DNA from: Symsagittifera roscoffensis
Taxonomy: Eukaryota; Xenacoelomorpha; Acoela; Convolutidae
Reading direction: 5' to 3'
Length of the DNA stretch: 64,000 nucleotides
Assembly: GCF_963678635.1 (NCBI RefSeq)
Contig: NC_087069.1
Span: forward strand, 38,002,071 to 38,066,070
The notes beneath the pieces are model-generated. The model was given only the letters and a program-made list of their open reading frames with translations, had not been told where the DNA came from and ran no database searches. Positions 31,952-42,727 of this stretch are shown here, piece after piece. Made by a program: the position numbers and the translations under genes. Position 1 is the stretch's first letter. Every line of letters starts with the position of its first letter.

Positions 31952-32692
31952 TCATCGTGGGCTAAAAAAATGATTATTTTGAGACTGAAAAGTGGTGGTG
32001 TGGGGTTGTTCTATAATTTGTTCGTATGTATTATCATTTTGTGAATGATGTGTCATTATATGTTGGATGGGCTTTTGTGGTATATTTGGTCTAGAATTTG
32101 GGTTATTTGTGATTGCTAGGTTTCGGAAATTACGTGGGACTAATGATAATGGATGATTTTGTGGTAGGGGTGGCAACTGTGGTGCGGTACGTGTTATTTC
32201 TATTTTATTATGTTCTTCGTCGTAAGTGTTTTGTCTTGTGGATATTTTCGTGTTATATTCTTTTATTTGTGCGTCTAGAAGTATTTTGGTTATTGATGAT
32301 GAAAAAATTCCAAAAAATCTTGTAAACAGTATGTGTGCTACACTTGCTTGTCTGTTTACTTGTGTGTGTATAGCGCATGTGTCATAGATTCCTTTTAAAA
32401 ATGAGAAAAGAAGTCCTATAAAGTTAAACATTGCGTATAAGATAGTTAATTTTTCTAAGATGTTATAGGGCCATCCTAGAAAAGCTAGAATTTCGTTCTT
32501 TAGGGTGACAAAACTGAAAATATTTATAGGTGAACTATCTTGTGGTCTGTATTTTTCACCGTTTAAAAATATATAATCTTTAATGTCTTTAAAGTATCCG
32601 CTATAATCTTGTGTATAAATATCTGCAAATCCTGCGGTTTCGGCAAGTTTTCTTAAATTTTGGTCAATTGACTGTCTTTGTATAGTGTCCAT
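31952..32692 (-). CDS. Envelope-like protein, C-terminal part with membrane segment
   Basis: 246 residues. A hydrophobic segment near residues 80-105 (LTILYAMFNFIGLLFSFLKG) is a likely membrane anchor. It is followed by Cys and a charged tail that ends at a TGA. The other copy keeps the same segment and the same tail end at 62975-63482. A one-base deletion, judged against the second copy, separates this frame from the ectodomain frame upstream. Confidence 0.65.
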   Translation of the reverse strand: MDTIQRQSIDQNLRKLAETAGFADIYTQDYSGYFKDIKDYIFLNGEKYRPQDSSPINIFSFVTLKNEILAFLGWPYNILEKLTILYAMFNFIGLLFSFLKGIYDTCAIHTQVNRQASVAHILFTRFFGIFSSSITKILLDAQIKEYNTKISTRQNTYDEEHNKIEITRTAPQLPPLPQNHPLSLVPRNFRNLAITNNPNSRPNIPQKPIQHIMTHHSQNDNTYEQIIEQPHTTTFQSQNNHFFSPR

Positions 32693-32838
32693 TTATGTTA
32701 ATAATTCTTGAAATTGTTGTGTTTTAATGTGATGTTGGATATCTGATTTAGAATAAATTCCAATTGATTGTAAATCAATATTTGGGTTACGAGCAATAGC
32801 TCTGATGCTTTCGGGTGAAAATTTTTCGAGTGATTGCA

Positions 32839-34545
32839 TTAACGTAGGGTATGGAGTAAGGAAATATTATTATCTTCATCAGGATTCAATTGTACTACAT
32901 TGTGGCTATTTTCTGATCCACATGGTACTGCGGTATCCCAAAAATATGTTCGTCTTGAAAATGTGTCGACAAAATGTACTTTATTTTTATAGATTATAGG
33001 GATTCTTTTATAACAACGTTTATCTTCAAAAACATATAGTGGTGATACTTTTTTGTTACAATTATAAAACCATAAAAAATTTCCTTCGTAGTCTAGAAAA
33101 TTTGATCTATTTCCTGACAATAAGTATCCTGCGTAGGGTATTTTTAATACTGCTAGTGCAAGTGATTGTAGGATTTGTGTCCTTTCCAATTGGCATAATT
33201 GGTGAAGTGTTTCTAATTCAGAGAGTGACATTTCTTGAAACATTCGACTAATTGTGTAGTCTAACTTCATATCTAAGTGAATATCATAATGGATATTACC
33301 GAAGTAGGTGTTATTTATTAGTGATAGTTCTTGTAAACGTGTACTTTTACTATCATGGGGCTTTAGTTTTCCACCAGGTTGACCTGTGCTTTTTTGAAAA
33401 TTAACTGGTATGTATGATGTTCCTTCATTTAAAGGATGACTTGTAGCATAAGGGTCAAATTTTATTTTTCCAGTGGTCATGTCGAAACCTTTTTCGTATT
33501 CGACAAGTATTTCAGAATATTGTGTTTTATAAAGTGGGTTTCTGTATTTGCATGCAATTTCTGTTTCTTGATATATTTGGAAACGTGTTAATTTATTTTC
33601 TATATCATGAATATTTCTAAAATCATTACTTTGTTTTCGGGATGGATTTACTTGTTCGTATGGAATTGATTCTATAAAATATTTTTCATGAAATTTTATC
33701 ATTCGAGCGTGTATTTTTGCTACTTGAAATGTTGTGCATGTATCTTTGGGAAACCAAACAATTGTTGCTTGTGTCCGTGTAGCAGGGTCACAATAACCTT
33801 GATCATTTTTGCAAGGTAATCTAATTCCTTGATAGATCATTGTGTTATCTGATCAATCTCGTGTGAGTTGTACTTTTTCGAGTTGTATTTTCCAATCGAA
33901 AACAATTATTTCTTGATATCCTTTATCTTTTGTGTCTGCTTTGCAGTTTGAGGGGTCATTTATTCCAATGTGTGGTATCCAGTGTTTATCGTGTATGTCA
34001 TAAGTTAATCTTCCGTGTGCGCCGTTGTATGGGTATTTTTCGTCTAGTTTTATATGTCCTTGATATCTTTCAAGCTGTGCTTGGTGTACAGTATCGGCAA
34101 AGACTTGGAAATTTACTAGTTTCCTGTCTGTGTTTTTATTTCTTGTGATGTTTAGCCTGAGTAGTTCGTTTTGACAATCATCGGGATTTGGATGTAGAAG
34201 TCGTTCTATATTACTTTGATACAATGATTCGTGATCAAGTCGGTTTTTATTTCCGTTCGAAACTTGTGAACAATGTACTTTCTTTTCGGAAAATGTTGCT
34301 GTAAATTTATATCCGGTGACTGTTGTTGCTCGGGCTTTTGAATACAGTATTGCTATTACATTTGTAGTTTCTATAGCTTGTGGTTCTGTTTCGCATTGTG
34401 ATACTTGATTTATTGCATATTTGTGTAGTGTTTTTTGTTCGTTTTCTTCACAATCGTAGTGTGTTACTAATAAATCCTGGGGTCCTGTGCGAGGAGAAGG
34501 ATTTGTGTTCTGGTCGGAAAATATTAGAAAAAAGATGTGTTAAAA
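32839..34545 (-). pseudogene. Envelope-like glycoprotein ectodomain, interrupted by one TGA
   Basis: Two same-frame segments, about 34545-33856 and 33852-32839, are separated by a single TGA at 33853-33855. Cysteines are spread in pairs (YDCEE, VSQCETE, LPCKNDQGYCDP, DTCTTF, FYNCNKK, DKRCYKR, VPCGS). The part before the membrane segment has an aromatic, beta-rich character. The position after integrase and the membrane segment in the following frame indicate an envelope protein. The Cys pattern reminds me of class III-type glycoproteins of unsegmented negative-strand RNA viruses, such as the chuvirus group, but this is impression only. An ATG start is lacking, so it was probably continuous with the frame upstream. 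Confidence 0.5.
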
Positions 34546-34556
34546 TGTTAATATTT

Positions 34557-35680
34557 TTAGAATATACATGTGTATGATAATCCTGAGTATGTGTTATAAA
34601 ATGTGATGTAACCAATTGTGTTTTTGGTATATCTATCGTATTTATATATTACTTCAGTTGTTATAAATGGTGGTGGTAGCGATTGAGCTGTTATATTTGG
34701 TGGATTTAATGGGTAAGGATGTTGAACAATATTCTTAAGTTTGATCGTGATTTCGAATTTCAATTGGAGACTATTTTGTTGGATAGTCTCTGAATTGGAG
34801 AGTATTTGAATATTGTGTTCACGAATATCTTCGTGGATATCTTGTCTATATTGTAGTCTATTGAGTGCCCAACTGTGGAGGCGGTTACTATCTTGATGTT
34901 GTCCAAATAATGGTGGGGGTGCTACGAATGTATTCCAATCTAATCGTAAAGGGATATTTGTTGATGATTGTTCTCGATATCTAGCGTCGAGGTTATTTGG
35001 AAAATTTAAAGGGAAAAGCGTCGGTGAAATGTGGCTTAATGATGGTGTTGACGGTAGCGATAATGTTTCTGGTAGTGATGATGATGTTGTATCCTTAGAA
35101 ATATCTATTGGATCATTTATTAAATTTGGTTCACCTTGTGTGAATGATTGTGTTGTCCAATATGGTAGTCGTGATGTTTGGTTTGGAGGGTTAAAGGGAT
35201 TTTCACGTATTTGTTCAGATGTTGGTGTTAAACATAAGTAATCTGAGGGTATACTTGAGGTGCTACGTTGTGAAAGGAGTTGGGGAGTTTCTGGTAATGT
35301 ACTATTTGGGTTTTCTGAAGTGGTTGATGTTGGTGATTGGGGTATATCAAAATGAACTCTGGGGGTTTGAAAACTTCTGGTTCGTCGTCGATGTATAATT
35401 TGTCTATTTATTTCGACTGTATTTTGGTTTTGACTAATGTTTCTTATTCTACTTAATTTTTGTGGTAATGTGGGATACAAGTTATATGTTGGTTCACTTA
35501 GGGGTGCCTGTCGCTGAACTGGTTCTAATGGTTCGGATAAGCGAGCGTGTTGTTCTTCAAACGTGTATGGATTATCTTGGAAAAAAACTCGTGTGGATGT
35601 TTGGGGGTTTTGGGTAGTTGTAGGTTTTGTTGGGGTTTTTGGGATGATGTCGGTGAAGACTGATTTTGTGATTAATGGTT
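34557..35680 (-). CDS. Ser/Thr/Pro-rich ORF upstream of the glycoprotein
   Basis: An open frame of about 370 codons from a TAA near 35680 to 34557, with no ATG at its beginning. The N-terminal two thirds are disordered and rich in Ser, Thr, Pro and Asn, with a basic patch (HRRRTRSF). The C-terminal third is helical, then beta-like. It stops about 10 bases from the opening of the glycoprotein frame, so one indel could have separated them. It could be an N-terminal domain of the envelope precursor or a separate protein. Confidence 0.5.
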
Positions 35681-35901
35681 AGCAATTTTTGAAAGTGTTC
35701 TGATTGATTTTTTCTAGTGGAAAATTTATGTTTATTGTAGTATTCTTCAATGAAAAGAATTAAAAGAAATGATGCTAAAGCGAGTGTGATTATTGCCTTT
35801 TTTATACATTTGCACATTGTCAATATTAGGGATGATAAAAATGTTATGAAAATTACAAATAGTAAAAAAATATCTGTTCTACTAAAAAATGTTCGTATCA
35901 T
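35572..35901 (-). CDS. Small ORF with two membrane segments
   Basis: 109 residues starting at an ATG. Hydrophobic segments lie at about residues 11-30 and 35-53, and a basic His/Pro/Lys-rich tail follows. It overlaps the next ORF by about 110 bases in another frame. It may be the signal/leader region of the envelope precursor or a small accessory membrane protein. No homologue is present elsewhere in the window. Confidence 0.5.
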   Translation of the reverse strand: MIRTFFSRTDIFLLFVIFITFLSSLILTMCKCIKKAIITLALASFLLILFIEEYYNKHKFSTRKNQSEHFQKLLTINHKISLHRHHPKNPNKTYNYPKPPNIHTSFFPR

Positions 35902-37080
35902 TTAAATAGACTTTGGATTATCGTACCTGTGAATATGATCAATGATTTAGGAAAGTTGGAGATATATTTCAAATAGGGAGTAAAAAATTTAAAAAATGTT
36001 GCAAAAAATTATTAAAACGATTATAAAAGCTTCAAAAGTATCAAACAGGAATATAAAAAAAATTTGAGTAGTATGAAAAAGTTTATGAAAATATTAAAAA
36101 TTGTGTTTTTAAAGATATTGACTGATCGAGAGAAGAGCATTTAAGAAATGATTTCTTTGTCGATTATTTTTTGTTGTCTGAAGCGAGATTCAAGTGTGGT
36201 CGAGTTATTTTTGATTTTTTGACAAGTGGGTTGAGTTTTGTGAAAAGTTGTTGGGGGCTAATTTTATGGTGTTTGGGAGATCTTCTTTGCTTGGTTTTTA
36301 TTTTTTGGGTGATCTGGGGTTTTTTTTGAGATATTTGTACTTTAGGCTAACTGAATGTGGTCCTGTTTTTATTTTAGGCTAAATTACCAATTTTGGTTGG
36401 AGGGTTTTTGAGGTCTGATTTGGGAAAATATTGCTGATCTTTGCGTTATTAGATAGGGGAGGGTTGTGATATTATGGTGGTATTTATTTTAGTTGTCAAG
36501 TTTTATCGGGTTGCTTATTTTTGACCTGGAGGTTGTAAAGCTATATTTATAGATATGCCTGGAGTTTAATATTATTCGGCTAATAGGTTGGTGTTAGAGA
36601 TATAGAAGGTGACGGATTTAACCGAATTCTATTGGCTGAACTTGAACTAGAATTGTTGCGTGTTTGTCAGCATGTTATTTTGAAAAATGAAAGTTCAAAA
36701 TGATCCTGAGGTGCAATGATTATTAATCTAAAATTAAAGTTGTTTTTGAAATTCAACTTTTTTTAATGTTTTAGATTGTGGGATGAATGTTTTGTAGTTT
36801 TTACGTGGTTGATTTCTAAGTCGTGATGATTCTCTATGTTCTGATTTTTCTACTTGTTCTTGTGGTAGAATTTTTTCTATCATTTTCCTTTTTTTTTTCT
36901 TTTTGAGGTTTTTTTGAGTCTGACGTTTTTGTTTTGTTTTGAGTTGTGGTTAGTTTTTGATTTTCTTTTTCATAATGAACGTTGTGTTGTTCGTCTATTT
37001 CCTTTTCTGTATGTGAATGATTTTGATTAACTTTTAAACCTGTGAAAGAATATAGTTGAGTTAATTCGCGTAGCGCGTAC
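35902..37080. other. Spacer between integrase and the envelope block
   Basis: About 1.2 kb with no convincing frame. T-rich plus-strand sequence dominates (purine-rich on the coding strand). It probably includes an untranslated region or a splice acceptor for the 3' ORFs, but I see no decisive signal. Confidence 0.4.
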
Positions 37081-37082
37081 TC

Positions 37083-38501
37083 TTATGGGTAGTAGGGCAA
37101 TAGATTGTTACGATGTTGAACAATTTCCTTTTTATTCGAGTATGTGAGTTTATACGTTACGTCAGTGGGTTTGGCAATTATTTGGTATGGTCCTTTTCGA
37201 AGGGGTTGTAATTTTTTAGAAATTCCTTTTTGTGCATTAAAGTTAGGTATTGAGACAAATGTTCCAATTTTTAAATCTGTGGCTGGTGTAAAACGTGAAT
37301 TAATTTGGTCGTTAATATTTTGCATTTGTAACAACTTTTTTGTTATTTTTTGGTAAATTTCATTGTGTTTTTTATCTCTATTTAAAATCCGTTCGGTGTG
37401 TGTGCCGGAGGCTAATTTAAGAATTTGTGTGTGAATGATCTTCATCATGTGTGTGTAAAGGTAGGTTATAACAAATTGAGTCTTTATTTGGTTGGCAATA
37501 ACCTTGTGCAATTTTATGGGAATTTGCTGTAAACATAATTGGTTTACGTGGCTTTTGATTAAAAACCTTTTTGTATGGTGACATTCCTAGAGTTGTCGTG
37601 ATTTGTGAATTATATGCTAAGGGAAATAATTTTACATCTGCTGACCATTCTGTGTATTTTGTATCATTTCCATTTATGATACATTTGAGATATTCTTGTA
37701 GTGAACGGTTCATACCTTCGACTAAACCGTTTGTCCAAGGTGCATGAGATGTACGTGGTTTAGGTTTGATGTTATATAAGTGTTATAGTGTGATGATTTC
37801 ATTGTTTATGAATTCTGTACCGTTGTCTGTAACTAAGATTTCGGGTAATCCGAATTTAGCTATCCAGTGTTCATAAAGCGTCGTGTAGGCATAATAAGCG
37901 TTACAATGTGGTACTGGGTTGGGTGCTAAACACCAATTACCATAATGTAGGAGTTTCCTTCAGAGGATGGTGAAATTGGTCCTTTTGTATCGAATGAAAT
38001 GCGATGGTTAAAATATAAACTTTGTCCTTTAAAATCTTGTTTTTGTGCTATTTGTTTTTGATTTGGGTAAGGTTTGTTTTATTGACATACTATACAATCA
38101 TTGCATAATACTTTTATCCAAATTGGTGCATTTGGGAAATAAAAATTTTGTGTAACGTTTGAGTATGTTTTCTCTGATCCGGAGTGTCCTTTAGTATTTT
38201 GTGTATGTGAGATGTTAAAAGCTATTACTATCATACTTAAAGGAAGACAGGGAACTATAGAATCATTTAATTGATATTCTAAAAGATCTGTATTTTCATT
38301 AATTGCTGTGTTATTAAATTTTCGGAAATATCGGAGGAGTGTTTTATTTCCTAAAATTGATGTAGCTGCTTTTACGGGCTTAGTTTTGTATTTGTGCGAT
38401 AATTTTAATTGTATAATTACTGGGTCGAGATTTTGATATTGTCTTAAGAATTCACGTGTAATTTTATCTGTTGGGGGGGGGGGGGAGAAAAATATTTTCA
38501 A
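37083..38501 (-). pseudogene. Integrase, broken by stops
   Basis: The zinc module is in 38079-38501 (H-x6-H in HTQNTKGH; C-x2-C in CNDCIVC). The first catalytic Asp is in FDTKGP, the second in TDNGTEF near 37820, and the Glu in TNGLVEG near 37720. An in-frame TAA follows the second Asp segment, and a TAG or frame change lies between the first and second. A GPY motif (RKGPYQII) near 37175 is the usual gypsy integrase C-terminal signature. A run of G at about 38475-38486 encodes Pro. Confidence 0.85.
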
Positions 38502-38509
38502 TTTTTAGT

Positions 38510-38828
38510 TTTGATACGGGAATTGTGTCAAGTGGGTCATGAAGGTCAAAAACTTGATTTATTGTGTATTTTGAATCATTTGTTTGTGGTCCTGATAAAT
38601 TTATTTTATCGATTAAATTTTCGTTTTCAATTAATGGAAAAAGGTCTTTTTTATGCGAGTGGTGTTTTTTTCTTTTTTGTTGAGTGTTATTTTTTATCCA
38701 GTGTGAGTATGGAATTGGTTTGAAAGTTGATGTTCCTAGTAAATCAACTTCGTAGTGATTATTTTGGCAATCTAAGCAAAGTGGAAAATGTTGCAGGTTA
38801 TTTATCTGTGATTGATCAATGTCAGTTT
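38510..38828 (-). pseudogene. Connector between RNase H and integrase
   Basis: About 320 bases that translate in pieces on the minus strand between the end of the RNase H frame and the integrase zinc module. No motif is visible. In intact elements this would be a polyprotein spacer. Confidence 0.4.
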
Positions 38829-39308
38829 TTACTGCATATTTGCTTCTGATCGGGGTGATGTTTTATCTTTTGCGAGATAAAATTTAATATTTTTTGGTAT
38901 TTCAACTGTAGTTTTTCGTGTGAGTAATTCAGGTGGCGTAATTCGACTTAATGTATCTGGTAACGCAAGATTTTTTCCTGCTGTCCAAACTATATGTAAG
39001 TTTGGAAATTTCATTAGAATTAGTTGAAATCTATAAACTCTATGATTTGGATTTGACTTTTGTGTAAAGAGAAAAATAATTGGTTTATGATCTGTGAACA
39101 GAACTGTTGGGTGTTTTGATCCAAGTATCAGAAATTCATATTCTGTAAGTGTATAACTTATAGCTGTACATTCTCTCATTAGAGTTGAGAGTCGTAGCTC
39201 TGCTTGAGTGAATAATCGTGAATTTGCTGATATAAGGTTCATTTTATTTGTACCACTGTGTGATTGTAGCAATGCTGCGCCGATGCCAAAATTTGAAGCA
39301 TCGCACAT
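38829..39308 (-). CDS. RNase H domain
   Basis: 159 residues. The catalytic residues are Asp in MCDASNFG, Glu in LMRECTAI, Asp in LFTDHKP and Asp in LALPDTLS. This degrades the RNA strand during reverse transcription. The domain is complete. It is separated from RT by a short repeat-caused break near 39377-39425, where CATTCTTGGTGTTCAGAGGTC repeats. Confidence 0.88.
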   Translation of the reverse strand: MCDASNFGIGAALLQSHSGTNKMNLISANSRLFTQAELRLSTLMRECTAISYTLTEYEFLILGSKHPTVLFTDHKPIIFLFTQKSNPNHRVYRFQLILMKFPNLHIVWTAGKNLALPDTLSRITPPELLTRKTTVEIPKNIKFYLAKDKTSPRSEANMQ

Positions 39309-39376
39309 TGCATAGAATAGTTGATTTGGATCTGGAAATGTATTTGAAATTTGTTCAGTTAAAAATTTTTTAATTT

Positions 39377-40768
39377 CTACAAATCGTGGTGTTCAGAGGT
39401 CCATTCTTGGTGTTCAGAGGTCCATTCAAAATTATTTTGTTGTCTTAGGATATTATAGAGGGGTCTTAAGTATAATTGCATTTTATAAACATATTTACTT
39501 AAGAAATTTAACATTCTAAGGAATTCTTGGATTTTCTTTTTGTTTGTTGGTGGCTGAAGTTTTTGAATAGCATCAATGCGTGATTTTAATGGAGTGATAG
39601 TGTTTCGTTCAATATTATGTCCTAAAAATTTAACTCGTGTTAGAAAGAAGTGTGATTTATCGGGAGCGGCCTTCAGATTTTCGTTCTGAAGTATTTTATG
39701 ATACTGTTCTAAAACTGTAAACATTTCTTCTTTGGTTTGTGATTGCATAAAAACATCGTCTAAATATGTGATTGCGTTTTTCTTGAGTATCAGTGGTCTA
39801 AAAATTTTACTCATAAAAATTGAAAAAGCTGCTGGTCCTATGGATATTCCATAGAATAAGCAATTAAGTTCATATTGTTGATTTCCAATAACAAATTGTG
39901 TTAAACGTCGTGATTGTTCATCTAGTGGCATTTGGTTGTATGCACTATTCATATCTGCGGTTGTTAAGTTTTTTCCATTTATCTTTGTCAAGATAACTTG
40001 TATTGGTTCAAAAGGCCAATTGCGTTTTGATTCATAAATTAGTGAATTGAGATATCTAGCGTCTAAAACTATTTTTAGTGATTCGCTTTTTGCTAGAATG
40101 ATAACAGGGTTGATCAAGGTGTTACCTTTTGGTTGTTCTTCCTTATTTACTGGTGAGATAATTTTGTATTGTTCTAAGATGTCAAGTAATCTATTTACTT
40201 TGTCGTGTAAGTGAATTGGTACTTTACTGGCTTTTTGTTTTTTGAAAACTGTGTCAGGTTTTAACGGGAGATGTAGTAATGAACTGATTTTTCCAACGTC
40301 AAATTTTGATGTTGTGTAGACTGTTAAATATTTTAACTGTTGCTTTGCTAATTTATCAAATTCGATTTGTGTAATTTGTGAATGTTCAAAATTAAACATT
40401 GTTAAAAATTTTTGTTTTGTGTAATTTGTTATATTGAATGTTGGTTTAAAAGATGGTGCTTTTGTGAAGTAATCTGTCTTTCTTTTTTCATTACTTATTA
40501 TACTATTTATGGATAATTCTTCGTCAAGAATTGTGGATTGGCAAATATCTAATAATTGGAGTATATTCTTAACGCGGTAGGCTACTTCATTTATAGGTGA
40601 AATTGTAGCATTTGTTTCACAATATCCTAAAAGTCCTAAGGATAATGTTATTTGATATGGTGTATTGTTATACACGTGTAACAAAATGATGTCTGAATTC
40701 GTGTTTTTCAAATATTTTATGGATGAGATCGTGATTTTAAAAAATTTGTGTAATTTGTGAATGTTCAA
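39377..40768 (-). CDS. Reverse transcriptase of copy 1
   Basis: 463 residues. The polymerase motifs are intact: motif A Asp in LTTADMNSAYNQ, motif B in FYGISIGPAAFS, and motif C YLDDVF with both aspartates. It is preceded by about 180 residues of protease-RT connector. The first ~125 residues come from the second copy of a 379 bp duplication, so the displayed start is an artefact. The active site itself is undamaged. Confidence 0.9.
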   Translation of the reverse strand: MNIHKLHKFFKITISSIKYLKNTNSDIILLHVYNNTPYQITLSLGLLGYCETNATISPINEVAYRVKNILQLLDICQSTILDEELSINSIISNEKRKTDYFTKAPSFKPTFNITNYTKQKFLTMFNFEHSQITQIEFDKLAKQQLKYLTVYTTSKFDVGKISSLLHLPLKPDTVFKKQKASKVPIHLHDKVNRLLDILEQYKIISPVNKEEQPKGNTLINPVIILAKSESLKIVLDARYLNSLIYESKRNWPFEPIQVILTKINGKNLTTADMNSAYNQMPLDEQSRRLTQFVIGNQQYELNCLFYGISIGPAAFSIFMSKIFRPLILKKNAITYLDDVFMQSQTKEEMFTVLEQYHKILQNENLKAAPDKSHFFLTRVKFLGHNIERNTITPLKSRIDAIQKLQPPTNKKKIQEFLRMLNFLSKYVYKMQLYLRPLYNILRQQNNFEWTSEHQEWTSEHHDL

Positions 40769-41124
40769 AATTAAACATTGTTAAAAATTTTTGTTTTGTG
40801 TAATTTGTTATATTGAATGTTGGTTTAAAAGATGGTGCTTTTGTGAAGTAATCTGTCTTTCTTTTTTCATTACTTATTATACTATTTATGGATAATTCTT
40901 CGTCAAGAATTGTGGATTGGCAAATATCTAATAATTGGAGTATATTCTTAACGCGGTAGGCTACTTCATTTATAGGTGAAATTGTAGCATTTGTTTCACA
41001 ATATCCTAAAAGTCCTAAGGATAATGTTATTTGATATGGTGTATTGTTATACACGTGTAACAAAATGATGTCTGAATTCGTGTTTTTCAAATATTTTATG
41101 GATGAGATCGTGATTTTAAAAAAT
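40366..41124. repeat. 379 bp tandem duplication inside pol
   Basis: Bases 40366-40744 and 40745-41123 are the same sequence by eye, joined at the shared AATTTGTG. 379 is not a multiple of three, so the duplication shifts the frame between protease and RT. It explains why the same residues are encoded in 40737-41156 and at the start of 39377-40768. Confidence 0.92.
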
Positions 41125-41239
41125 TTGTGAACAGATTTAAATTCGAAGTCTGACATAAAAAGTTGTTGTTTATTTTGACTTTTATCATACTGGTGAACTT
41201 GTTTTATTGAAAAATTATATATATTTCCTGATAGTAGAT

Positions 41240-42490
41240 TCAGGTGTTTCCATTGTTGATTGTTTGATTGTTAATTGGGTAAAATTTTGAGAAGAATGGT
41301 GTTTGTTTGTTTATTCGTTGGAAAAATGTTAGGGCTGTATTTTTTGTTTTTGTATACTTATCTTTGATTAGTATTTTACTATTTAAGATGTTGATTGTTG
41401 GTATATATTTAGATATAAATGGGATGCCAATGATATTGTGCTCAATATCAGTAATATGAAATATTTGTTTAAACGGTTTGTTTAAAATTTTGTTTTGTTC
41501 CATTGTTCTCGTGGGGAGAAGGAATAATTGGATTTTCCATAATTTACTAATGTTGATTCTAGTGCTGTTGCTAGTTTACTAGAGGTTTTAAGAGGCGTTA
41601 ATTTTGGATGTAATGTTTTGATTTCATTCCATGTGGGAATATTAATTATATTTGATTCTGCTCCTGAATCAATTAAAAAATCAGTTTCAAGATCTGGTGG
41701 TTGAAATTCTTTGTTTTTTGGGCTTTCTAAGAGAAAAGGAATTGTCCAAATTTTTTCTCTGGGTTGTTCTTTTTGTATATTTTGATAAATATGTTTTGTG
41801 TTTGAGCATTGTGTTTCATCTTTTTCATCGGGTTTAATTACCGTATTAATTTTGTTTACTTCTTGTGTAGTTTGTGTAGTATCACTGGGTCCAATATAGT
41901 AATTGTAAAGGAGTTCCAATTGATTTTCATATATATGTGTAGTAAAAGGTTGTTCATATATGATAGGTTCATAGTCGTTTTCGACTGTTATCATATTTAC
42001 AGAGATGGTATTATCTGTATCACTTTCTGTATCTGACGATTCAGAATTTATTTGATTTAATTGTAGTTCGTTATTTCCTGTGTCATCAATACCTGGGGGG
42101 TCTGATGTTGTTTCTTCATTTGTCTGCACTTGATTAATGTGTCTTTGATGTTTTGGTGTGCTACTTCTGTATCGATGTTTAGAATCATGGTAATGGTTAT
42201 TATTCCTGTGTTGTGACTGGGAATAATTTCTATATCGATTATTGTAACTTGAGTTTCGATTTTTTGAATTATTTCGTGATCTGTTTTGATAATTATTGTT
42301 TGATCTGTGATAGTTTGATCTATTATATGAATTATTTCTTGATCGATTGTTCGGATAATTCTGATTTCGGTTGTTTGAATAACTTCTATTTCTATTATGT
42401 GAATAGTTTCTATTTCTGTTGTATGATGAGTTTCGTGATTGATTATTGGAATAGTGTCTATTCCTTGGGTTTGATTGGGAACTGGATCCA
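41240..42490 (-). CDS. Nucleocapsid tail and aspartic protease
   Basis: The frame from about 42490 starts with a very basic segment of RNxS/RNYS-type repeats (about 42190-42470, roughly 90 residues of Arg, Asn, Ser and Tyr), probably for RNA binding. An acidic connector and the protease active site follow (FLIDSGAESNII; D-S-G). After a short frame change near 41500, the protease end is visible (NIIGIPFISKY). A linked nucleocapsid-protease frame fits a Gag-Pol fusion. Confidence 0.75.
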
Positions 42491-42727
42491 GAAAAAATTG
42501 TGTTGTATTGGAATTTGAACGTGAATAGTTATTTTAGTTATTTTGGCTATTCGATCGATTATATCTATTTTGTGAGAAACTTCGTGTATTTCTTTGTTCG
42601 GGTGATCTACCTCTATAACTTGAGTTATATGGTGATTGATTCCTTGTGTAGTTTGTGTTGTTTGGAAGTGGTTTTCCTGAACTGTTATTACTATATATAT
42701 TTTTGTTTGGTAGATTTTGGTCTTTTT

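Noticed and set aside
32700-32838. TAA just before the ATG of the envelope C-terminal frame, as if a separate gene began there
   Set aside because: The second copy lacks these bases and the stop, and the upstream break is a one-base deletion relative to it, so the parts were most likely continuous.
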